From Candidatus Bipolaricaulota bacterium (GTDB lineage: Bacteria; Bipolaricaulota; Bipolaricaulia; UBA7950; UBA9294), in the NCBI GenBank assembly GCA_030612485.1, contig JAUWNS010000166.1, positions 1-5,191 on the forward strand: a stretch of 5,191 nucleotides of DNA, given 5' to 3'. Shown here in pieces: positions 1 to 5,191 of the stretch; the stretch's first letter is position 1; each line of letters starts with the position of its first letter. A program made the position numbers and the translations under genes. Under the pieces are notes generated by a model. The model saw only the letters and a list, made by a program, of their open reading frames with translations, searched no databases and was not told the origin of the DNA.

Positions 1-8
1 TAGCATCA

Positions 9-74
9 CGTCACACCGGCGAAGGCCGGTGTCCACGAACGAACCACTGGATTCCGGCATGCGCCGGAATGACG
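9..74. repeat. Palindromic dispersed repeat unit (two hairpins inside a terminal inverted repeat)
   Basis: Three nested symmetries are visible. Outer ends CGTCA (9-13) and TGACG (70-74) are inverted. Hairpin one pairs ACACCGGC (13-20) with GCCGGTGT (25-32) around a GAAG loop. Hairpin two pairs ATTCCGGC (51-58) with GCCGGAAT (63-70) around a four-base loop. Read on the minus strand it starts CGTCATTCCGGC, which from memory resembles the short palindromic repeats scattered between genes in many bacterial genomes (REP/MITE-like). There is no coding sequence. The unit carries no transposase, so mobility would have to be supplied in trans. Copy number elsewhere in the genome cannot be seen here. 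Confidence 0.75.
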
Positions 75-76
75 AC

Positions 77-110
77 ATTCGCAGCAAGCTGCGGGGAATC
101 CAACCCGCAG
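77..110. repeat. Second palindromic repeat unit, GCAGC/GCTGC type
   Basis: Directly after the first unit lies GCAGC-AA-GCTGC (81-92), flanked by ATTC (77-80) and GAAT (96-99). An alternative and stronger fold pairs CTGCGGG (89-95) with CCCGCAG (104-110) around an eight-base loop. It resembles another common dispersed repeat built on GATTCCCCGCAGC (from memory). The left arm lacks the CCC expected from the right arm, so the copy looks degenerate. No T-run follows on either strand, so an intrinsic terminator is unlikely. Confidence 0.5.
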
Positions 111-146
111 AGATTGAACGCTTAGCTTAAGAAGAACTTTCGTTGA

Positions 147-160
147 TTTAATTAATTAAA
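147..160. promoter_or_regulatory. Perfect 14-base AT palindrome upstream of the first gene
   Basis: TTTAATTAATTAAA is its own reverse complement and ends two bases before the ribosome binding site of the racemase-family gene. The position would suit a regulator-binding site, or this may be chance in an AT-rich leader. No convincing -35/-10 pair could be placed beside it. Confidence 0.25.
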
Positions 161-162
161 GA

Positions 163-170
163 GGGAGGAG
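163..170 (+). promoter_or_regulatory. Ribosome binding site deciding the TTG start at 177
   Basis: GGGAGGAG lies six bases before a TTG codon that opens the reading frame of the racemase-family gene. The next in-frame ATG (204) has only GACAGAGAAAGC before it, with no comparable purine core, so the TTG is preferred. Confidence 0.65.
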
Positions 171-176
171 TGATAA

Positions 177-923
177 TTGACTACGAGAACAGACAGAGAA
201 AGCATGGACAACGCAACATGGAGCTCTCCGACCATAGGAATGCTCTGTTGGGAGCAAGGAAGGATTGCATATGGGCTCGAACAACTCTCCACGTTACCAG
301 GGAATGCTACTAATCCAGCAACTTTTAGTTTTCCGGTAAAGTATGAAAGAATAAAAGGTGCTAATTTCGAGACAATAGTAAAAAAGCCGAACAGGGAAAT
401 ACTTCAACGTATGATCGAAGCAGCTCAAAAGATGGAAAAGGATGGCATTCAGGCAATTACGACAAGCTGTGGCTTCAACGCGCTCTTCCAAAGGGAACTT
501 ACAAATTCAGTGAACGTCCCAGTATTCACCTCAAGCTTATTACAGGTCCCCCTGGTCTATCGCTTGCTAAAAAAGGAACAAGCTGTCGGCATAATAACCG
601 CTTACAAGAGCCTCCTAACACGAGATCATCTAAGCGCAGTTGGAATTGATAGCTCAATTCCAATCAGTATCGTTGGATTGGAGAAGACCACTGTATTTTC
701 TGGAATCTCAACCGGTTCGACCGCTCCTTTTAGCATCCGCAAGTTTCAGGAACAGCTCATGGAAATCGTGAAGGAATTCCTTAAGGAGGAGCAGAACCTA
801 GGCGCAATTGTGCTGGAATGCACAGATCTCCCTCCTTTCGCCGCGGATATACGAAAGGTAAGCGGATTGCCGATATTTGATATTGTTACTTTGACGAATT
901 TCTTTTATTGCTCAATTATTTAA
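177..923 (+). CDS. Aspartate/glutamate racemase superfamily protein
   Basis: A 248-residue cytosolic protein of the Asp/Glu/hydantoin racemase superfamily. These enzymes use two cysteines as paired acid and base to invert or isomerise acidic substrates without a cofactor. Both cysteines are present in typical settings: Cys98 in ITTSCGF and Cys215 in VLECTDLPPF. Other family-like segments are NPATFSFPVKY (46-56), VPVFTSSLLQVPLVYRLL (114-131) and the C-terminal GLPIFDIVTLTNFF (230-243). Length is normal for the group and the end looks natural. Members of this subgroup often sit beside organic-acid catabolism genes. The substrate is unknown: aspartate, glutamate, hydantoin, or a dicarboxylate (maleate-isomerase type) are all possible. 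The start is TTG, supported by a good ribosome binding site. The gene is clearly AT-richer than the genes downstream, which may mean a different origin. It ends 85 bases before citF. Confidence 0.85.
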   Translation: MTTRTDRESMDNATWSSPTIGMLCWEQGRIAYGLEQLSTLPGNATNPATFSFPVKYERIKGANFETIVKKPNREILQRMIEAAQKMEKDGIQAITTSCGFNALFQRELTNSVNVPVFTSSLLQVPLVYRLLKKEQAVGIITAYKSLLTRDHLSAVGIDSSIPISIVGLEKTTVFSGISTGSTAPFSIRKFQEQLMEIVKEFLKEEQNLGAIVLECTDLPPFAADIRKVSGLPIFDIVTLTNFFYCSII

Positions 924-1008
924 GTATATACTTATTGGTAGTTTAGTTGGAATAATTATGGCAAGAAACTTGCTGCACATAACATTTAACTGAGCACTGA
1001 GGTCCATC

Positions 1009-2553
1009 TTGCAAAATACACTTGGCCGCAAGGTCCCACGAAACGCAGGGAAAAGAGAGCTTAAACCTTTTCGAGGAGCGTTTGCTAGGATTCCCACCGG
1101 TTGCAAGGCCACCCGTCCTCAGAAAATGATCAAACCTGGCGAGAACAAGGTCCTTTCTTCACTTAAGGAGGCGATCGAGTCCACCGGCCTTGCCAACGGG
1201 ATGACAATCTCTTTCCATCACTCTTTCCGGGATGGTGACTATCTGGTGAACAAGGTTCTCGATGCCTGCGCCCACATGGGGGTCAAGGATCTGCGGCTTT
1301 TTCCTACTGCTCTCTTCCCGGTACACACACCCGTGATTGAGCATATCAAGAACGGAGTGGTAACGCGGATCGAGGGGTCGCTGAACGGTCCGATCGGTGC
1401 GTTTGCCTCACAAGGAGGGAAGCTGCGCGAACCTGCGATACTGCACTCACACGGCGGCCGCTGGCGCGCCATCGAGGCGGGCGATGTCAAGATCGACGTC
1501 GCGTTCATCGCCGCTTCGCAGGCCGATAAATACGGTAATGCAACAGGAATCTGGGGAAAAACACCGTGTGGGCCAATTACGTATGCGCGTGTGGACGCAC
1601 AATACGCGCGGAAGACGGTAGTGGTGACGAACAATCTAGCTCCATACCCCGTCCATCCATTCGAGATTCAACAAGGATGGGTTGATTACGTAGTAGTGAT
1701 TGATGAGATAGGTGATCCAGGAAGTATTAGTTCAGGAACGCTTCAGATAACACGTTCTCCCACGCGGCTGCGGCTCGCTCAGCTTGCAGCCGATGCTGTA
1801 GTGGCGTCTGGTTACTTCAAGAACGGCCTTAGCTTTCAGGGTGGAGCAGGGGGTATATCTCTTGCAGCCACTAAGTTCCTCGGTGAAAAGATGACTGAGG
1901 CGGGCATTGTCGGTAGCTTTGCCATGGGAGGAGGAACTGGGGTACTGGTAGATATGCTGAACCAGGGCTTGATAAGATGTATCCTTGACACCCAAGCGTT
2001 CGATACCACGGCGATTGGATCACTCCGCGAGAATCCGAATCACGTTTTGATGGATCCGGGATTCTACGCCAACTATGATTCTTGTGGGTCTGCAACATAT
2101 AGACTTGATGCTGCTTTTCTTGGCGCTACCGAAGTTGATCTCGACTTTAATGTCAATGTCAATACCCATTCCGATGGGCAATTATTGCACGGAATCGGCG
2201 GTCATCAGGACGTTGCCGCTGGGGCAAAGATGACGATCATCACCGTTCCCACTCTGCGGGGGCGCCTTCCGGTGATCGTCGATCATGTTACTACTGTTAC
2301 CACACCAGGTGAGGTGGTGGATGTGATCGTGACCGAACGCGGGATCGCTGTCAACCCGACAAGAGAGGACTTAAAGGAATATTTCCTCGCTGCCGGGCTT
2401 CCGGTGCGGGAACTGCGCGAGATCAAAGCGGAGGCCGACAGGTTCACCCGGCCTCCACAGCGACCAGTCTTCGGGGATGAGGTGATTGCGTTGATCGAAT
2501 GGCGCGATGGAACGGTGATCGATTGCGTAAGGAAGGTGGTCGAGTGGGAGTGA
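1009..2553 (+). CDS. citF: Citrate lyase alpha subunit (citrate:acetyl-ACP transferase)
   Basis: A 514-residue protein that is recognisably CitF over its whole length. In the citrate lyase complex CitF swaps the acetyl group on the acyl-carrier subunit CitD for citrate, giving citryl-ACP, which CitE then cleaves to oxaloacetate and acetyl-ACP. Conserved segments seen: NGMTISFHHSFRDGD (63-77), HIKNGVVTRI (112-121), ILHSHGGR (144-151), IDVAFIAAS (162-170), GGAGGISLA (278-286), GATEVDLDFNVNVNTHSDG (372-390), GGHQD (397-401), VTERGIAVNP (441-450) and RDGTVIDCVRKV (499-510). The N-terminus (NTLGRKVP, then LKPFRGAFA) also matches family members. This supports the TTG start at 1009, which has GAGGT five bases upstream, over the ATG at 1126, which has no ribosome binding site. 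Length matches E. coli CitF (about 510). No citD or citE is adjacent in this window. A related activity such as citramalate lyase alpha cannot be excluded. Confidence 0.9.
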   Translation: MQNTLGRKVPRNAGKRELKPFRGAFARIPTGCKATRPQKMIKPGENKVLSSLKEAIESTGLANGMTISFHHSFRDGDYLVNKVLDACAHMGVKDLRLFPTALFPVHTPVIEHIKNGVVTRIEGSLNGPIGAFASQGGKLREPAILHSHGGRWRAIEAGDVKIDVAFIAASQADKYGNATGIWGKTPCGPITYARVDAQYARKTVVVTNNLAPYPVHPFEIQQGWVDYVVVIDEIGDPGSISSGTLQITRSPTRLRLAQLAADAVVASGYFKNGLSFQGGAGGISLAATKFLGEKMTEAGIVGSFAMGGGTGVLVDMLNQGLIRCILDTQAFDTTAIGSLRENPNHVLMDPGFYANYDSCGSATYRLDAAFLGATEVDLDFNVNVNTHSDGQLLHGIGGHQDVAAGAKMTIITVPTLRGRLPVIVDHVTTVTTPGEVVDVIVTERGIAVNPTREDLKEYFLAAGLPVRELREIKAEADRFTRPPQRPVFGDEVIALIEWRDGTVIDCVRKVVEWE

Positions 2554-2706
2554 GAAAGCGTCGACATGATGAAACAGAGAAGAGGAACGAGGTGTCCTGC
2601 AAAGTAGCAATCTACAAAGAGAGGGGATATCGTTTCCCTGTTTAGAAGGGATCGACTGCATCGAATATGAAAGGTTGACCATCTACAAAACGTGTAACAA
2701 CAAGAG

Positions 2707-2712
2707 AGGAGG
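2707..2712 (+). promoter_or_regulatory. Ribosome binding site deciding the ATG start at 2718
   Basis: AGGAGG lies five bases before ATG 2718 but only two bases before the in-frame TTG at 2715. The spacing favours the ATG, making the dehydrogenase 372 residues long. Confidence 0.8.
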
Positions 2713-2717
2713 GGTTG

Positions 2718-3836
2718 ATGGCTAAATACAAGATTGCTTGGCTCCCTGGTGATGGGGTTGGAGAAGAGGTCCTCGATGCGGCAAGACTGGTGTTAGACAA
2801 GGTCTCACTAGACGCAGAATACATCCACGGCGACATCGGATGGGAGTACTGGAAGAGCGAGGGGAACCCGCTTCCTCAAAGGACGATTGACCTTCTGCGG
2901 TCGACCGATGCCTGCCTCTTCGGGGCAATCACCTCGAAGCCAAAGGATGAAGCGGCAGCGGAATTGGATCCGAGCCTGCAAGGGAAGGGGCTCGTCTATT
3001 CGAGCCCGATCGTGGGTTTGAGGCAGCTCTTTAACCTGCACACCAACTTGCGGCCGTGCAAGGCCTACCCAGGCAATCCGCTCAACCTGCGCGACGATAT
3101 CGATCTTGTCGTTTTCCGCGAGAACACGGAAGGGCTGTACTCCGGGGTAGAGTTTCATCCCGTTCCGGAAGAGGTCCGAACCGCCCTATCGAGCCATCCT
3201 AAGATGAAGCGATTTGACGGGGTGGCGAACGATGATCTGGCAATCTCGACCCGGATCTTCACGCGGCAGGGTTGCCAAACAATCCTGCGTGATGCGTTCG
3301 AATACGCCAAGAAACACGGTTACCCGACGGTCACCGTCGTCGAGAAGCCTAACGTCATCCGTGAGACCTCTGGATTGATGGTGCGCGGGGCGCGAAAGAT
3401 CGCACAGGAGTACCCTGGGATCGAGCTGTGGGAGACGAACATCGACGCGATGTGTATGTGGCTCGTAAAGAACCCGCAAAAATACGGAGTGCTCGTCTCG
3501 TCCAACATGTTCGGCGATATCGTCTCCGACCTCTCCGCGCAGATAGTGGGCGGGCTCGGGTTTGCTGCATCGGGAAACATCGGGGATGATTACGCGGTAT
3601 TCGAGCCAACACACGGGTCGGCCCCGAAGTACGTGGGGCAAAGCAAGGTCAACCCGATCGCCACGATCCGCACGGCGAAGATGATGCTCGATTACCTCGA
3701 AGAGAAGGAGAAGGCGGACAAGATCGAGCGCGCTGTGGCGCAGGTGATCGCGGAGGGGCGCACCCGAACCTACGACATGGGCGGCAGCTCAACGACGATG
3801 GAGATGGCGGTCGCAATCGCTGCCGCTATCGGCTAG
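2718..3836 (+). CDS. Isocitrate/isopropylmalate dehydrogenase family enzyme, probably NADP-linked
   Basis: A 372-residue cytosolic beta-decarboxylating dehydrogenase, metal dependent, oxidising a 2-hydroxy acid and releasing CO2. Numbered from the ATG at 2718, it shows the N-terminal WLPGDGVGEEV (8-18) and the substrate arginines Arg102 (GLRQ), Arg112 (NLRP) and Arg134 (FRENTEGLYSG, with catalytic Tyr141). It also has catalytic Lys210 and Asn212 (EKPNVIRETSG) and metal aspartates Asp243, Asp267 and Asp271 (NIDAMC; NMFGDIVSDL). The coenzyme loop is EPTHGSAPKYVGQSKVNP (296-313). Lys304-Tyr305 match the NADP-binding pair of E. coli isocitrate dehydrogenase, where NAD enzymes and isopropylmalate dehydrogenases usually carry Asp-Ile. 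The specificity helix reads SSPIVGLR (95-102): it keeps one serine of the isocitrate SxN motif but has Ile for Asn, so isocitrate is likely but not certain. Homoisocitrate or an alkylmalate are alternatives. Length is closer to isopropylmalate and archaeal-type isocitrate dehydrogenases than to the 416-residue E. coli Icd. The stop codon overlaps the next gene's ribosome binding site. Confidence 0.88.
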   Translation: MAKYKIAWLPGDGVGEEVLDAARLVLDKVSLDAEYIHGDIGWEYWKSEGNPLPQRTIDLLRSTDACLFGAITSKPKDEAAAELDPSLQGKGLVYSSPIVGLRQLFNLHTNLRPCKAYPGNPLNLRDDIDLVVFRENTEGLYSGVEFHPVPEEVRTALSSHPKMKRFDGVANDDLAISTRIFTRQGCQTILRDAFEYAKKHGYPTVTVVEKPNVIRETSGLMVRGARKIAQEYPGIELWETNIDAMCMWLVKNPQKYGVLVSSNMFGDIVSDLSAQIVGGLGFAASGNIGDDYAVFEPTHGSAPKYVGQSKVNPIATIRTAKMMLDYLEEKEKADKIERAVAQVIAEGRTRTYDMGGSSTTMEMAVAIAAAIG

Positions 3837-3840
3837 GAGG
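3835..3840 (+). promoter_or_regulatory. Ribosome binding site overlapping the dehydrogenase stop codon
   Basis: AGGAGG begins inside the TAG stop (3834-3836) of the dehydrogenase and lies seven bases before ATG 3848. This arrangement points to cotranscription and probably translational coupling of the two genes. Confidence 0.85.
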
Positions 3841-3847
3841 TCAACAG

Positions 3848-5191
3848 ATGCAATCGATCAGTCGCAAGATGGCGCGATTCGCGCTCGATCTGACTTACGA
3901 GCAGATCCCCACCGCAGCCCGCCACGAGGCAAAGCGCTTCCTCCTCGACTCCGTTGGCTGTGCCCTCGCTGCAATTGACCACGAGGATATGCAACAGGCT
4001 TACCAGTATGTGAAAGAGCTCGGCGGAAACAAACAGGCGACGATCATCGGCCATGGCACAAAGACGAACATCGCGAACGCCGCCCTGATGAACGCCCTGC
4101 TGATCCGCGCAATGGACTACAACGACATCTATTGGAAACAGGATCCCTCACATCCTTCGGACATCATCCCCGCCGCACTCTCCACCGGTGAGTACAGAGA
4201 GGCAAGCGGACGTGACGTCCTCGTCGGGATCGTCATCGCCTACGAGCTTGAGATGCGCCTCTGCCTCGCCGCCGACCCAGGGGTCCGCGAGGTCGGCTGG
4301 CACCACGCGAGCCTGACCCAGTTCGTGAGCCCGCTCGTGGCAGGACGGATGCTCGGCCTCACAGAGGAGGAGATGGTCGCCGCAGTGGGGATCAGCGGGT
4401 CGAGCCACTTCACCCTCGGTGGCGTCGTCGCCGGGCACCTGACGAACATGAAGAACACCGCCGATCCGATGGCGACCGAGGCCGGGGTGCGCGCAGCCAT
4501 GCTCGCTTCTACCGGTTACTCCGGGCCGGTGGAGGTCTTCGAGGGGAAGGAAGGAACGTTTGAGGTCGTGAGCAATGTCAACTGGGATTCAGAGAAGATC
4601 CTCGGTGGACTGGGCGACGAATTCTTGATCACGGAGTGCGGGTACAAGGCCTTCCCAACCGAGGCCCTCACCCATCAGCCAATCACGGCGACGCTCGAGG
4701 TGGTGGCGGAGAACAGGATCGATCCACACGCGGTAGAAGAGGTGCTCGTCCGGACCACGACCCGCGGAGCGGACATACTGTCCGATCCGAGCAAGTACCG
4801 TCCGACGACGAAGGAGACGGCCGACCACTCCCTCCCCTACTGTATCGCCGTTGCCGTCGCCAAGGGGAACGTCCTCCCCTCCGATTTTGAGGAAGAGGCG
4901 CTCAAGAATCCGTTCGTGTGGGAACTTCTGAAGAAGATCAAGGTCGTCGCCGACCCGGAGATCGACGCGCTATTCCCAAAAGTGAAGCGGGCGATCGTCA
5001 CCATCACCACCACGGATGGAATGGCTTACAGCAAACAGGAGGATCACGCCAAGGGACGCGCGGAACGCCCCCTTACAGATGAGGAACTGATCGACAAGTT
5101 CCGTGCCAACGCAAGCTCCGCGATGAGCAAGGAGCGAATGGATCGTATCGTCAAAGCGACCCTTGCGCTCGAAGAGTTCGCGGGCGTCGGT
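3848..5191 (+). CDS. MmgE/PrpD family protein (2-methylcitrate dehydratase-like), 3' end cut by window
   Basis: An open frame of 448 codons from ATG 3848 to the last base, with no stop inside the window. The family is usually 450-480 residues, so little is missing. MmgE/PrpD proteins include 2-methylcitrate dehydratase, cis-aconitate decarboxylase and iminodisuccinate epimerase, and need no iron-sulfur cluster. Family segments: RFLLDSVGCALAA (30-42), RAMDYNDIYW (87-96), SHPSDIIPAAL (101-111), NTADPMATEAGVRAAMLA (203-220), GYKAFPTEALTH (265-276), KETADHSLPYCIAVAVAKG (322-340). Against active-site positions reported for human cis-aconitate decarboxylase (recalled, aligned by eye), Asp93, His102, His152, Lys202, Lys267 and Tyr331 all have counterparts, so the protein looks catalytically competent. 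It follows the dehydrogenase by 11 bases and is probably in the same transcript, suggesting they share a substrate or product. It is the most GC-rich gene here. The exact substrate is not determinable; 2-methylcitrate, citrate/aconitate or another tricarboxylate are candidates. Confidence 0.88.
   Translation, partial: MQSISRKMARFALDLTYEQIPTAARHEAKRFLLDSVGCALAAIDHEDMQQAYQYVKELGGNKQATIIGHGTKTNIANAALMNALLIRAMDYNDIYWKQDPSHPSDIIPAALSTGEYREASGRDVLVGIVIAYELEMRLCLAADPGVREVGWHHASLTQFVSPLVAGRMLGLTEEEMVAAVGISGSSHFTLGGVVAGHLTNMKNTADPMATEAGVRAAMLASTGYSGPVEVFEGKEGTFEVVSNVNWDSEKILGGLGDEFLITECGYKAFPTEALTHQPITATLEVVAENRIDPHAVEEVLVRTTTRGADILSDPSKYRPTTKETADHSLPYCIAVAVAKGNVLPSDFEEEALKNPFVWELLKKIKVVADPEIDALFPKVKRAIVTITTTDGMAYSKQEDHAKGRAERPLTDEELIDKFRANASSAMSKERMDRIVKATLALEEFAGVG

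Noticed and set aside
89..110. Stem-loop CTGCGGG/CCCGCAG as an intrinsic terminator
   Set aside because: There is no T-tract on either side; the hairpin is better explained as part of the dispersed repeat.
1126..1128. ATG as an alternative start of citF
   Set aside because: It lacks a ribosome binding site, and using it would remove 39 residues that resemble the N-terminus of other CitF proteins.
1239..1634. Minus-strand open frame (131 codons) opposite citF
   Set aside because: It is entirely antisense to conserved CitF blocks, and its protein shows no recognisable domain.
2566..2607. Thirteen-codon ATG frame in the citF-dehydrogenase gap
   Set aside because: It has no good ribosome binding site and no leader-peptide features such as runs of a regulatory amino acid.
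2675..2680. TTGACC as a -35 promoter element before the dehydrogenase
   Set aside because: No -10-like hexamer occurs at 16-18 bases; the nearest candidate (TGTAAC) is only 12 bases away.
2715..2717. TTG as the dehydrogenase start
   Set aside because: It is only two bases from the AGGAGG core, too close for efficient initiation; ATG 2718 has proper spacing.
3186..3641. Long minus-strand open frame (151 codons) opposite the dehydrogenase
   Set aside because: It lies wholly within a well-supported gene of GC-rich codon use, its translation matches no family I recognise, and it is rich in Arg and His as expected of a shadow frame.
4636..4890. Plus-strand open frame of 84 codons inside the PrpD-like gene
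   Set aside because: It is out of frame with the conserved MmgE/PrpD reading frame that spans the same bases, and its translation is low-complexity and Arg/Gly-rich.

Overview
The window holds four genes, all on the + strand and all apparently for small-acid metabolism. In order they are: an aspartate/glutamate-racemase-superfamily protein (177-923), a citrate lyase alpha subunit CitF (1009-2553), an isocitrate/isopropylmalate-dehydrogenase-family enzyme (2718-3836), and an MmgE/PrpD-family protein (3848 to the window end, cut just before its stop). The last two are tightly coupled: an 11-base gap with the Shine-Dalgarno sequence overlapping the stop codon. The first two gaps are wider (85 and 164 bases). 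No RNA gene, CRISPR array, transposase or convincing terminator is visible.

The organism is a bacterium with strong AGGAGG-type ribosome binding sites and frequent TTG starts. Base composition climbs steeply from about 36-50% G+C in the first gene to 60-77% in the last. Family content (stand-alone CitF, MmgE/PrpD, an Asp/Glu racemase relative) fits an anaerobic or facultative organic-acid user. I cannot name a phylum from the sequence.

Region by region: bases 1-110 are a non-coding block of two abutting palindromic dispersed-repeat units. Bases 111-176 are an AT-rich leader with a perfect 14-base palindrome and the ribosome binding site of the first gene. The four genes follow.

How the genes may work together (inference): CitF is the acyl-carrier-protein transferase half of citrate lyase, but neither CitE nor CitD lies in this window. 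The PrpD-like protein could dehydrate or hydrate a tricarboxylate. The dehydrogenase would oxidatively decarboxylate a 2-hydroxy tri- or dicarboxylate, and its coenzyme residues look NADP-type. Together they could be a citrate or alkylcitrate branch point: cleavage through CitF, or isomerisation by the PrpD-like enzyme and oxidation toward a 2-oxo acid. The racemase relative would act on a linked acidic amino acid or dicarboxylate. This combination is the most interesting thing here; its true substrate is not settled by sequence.
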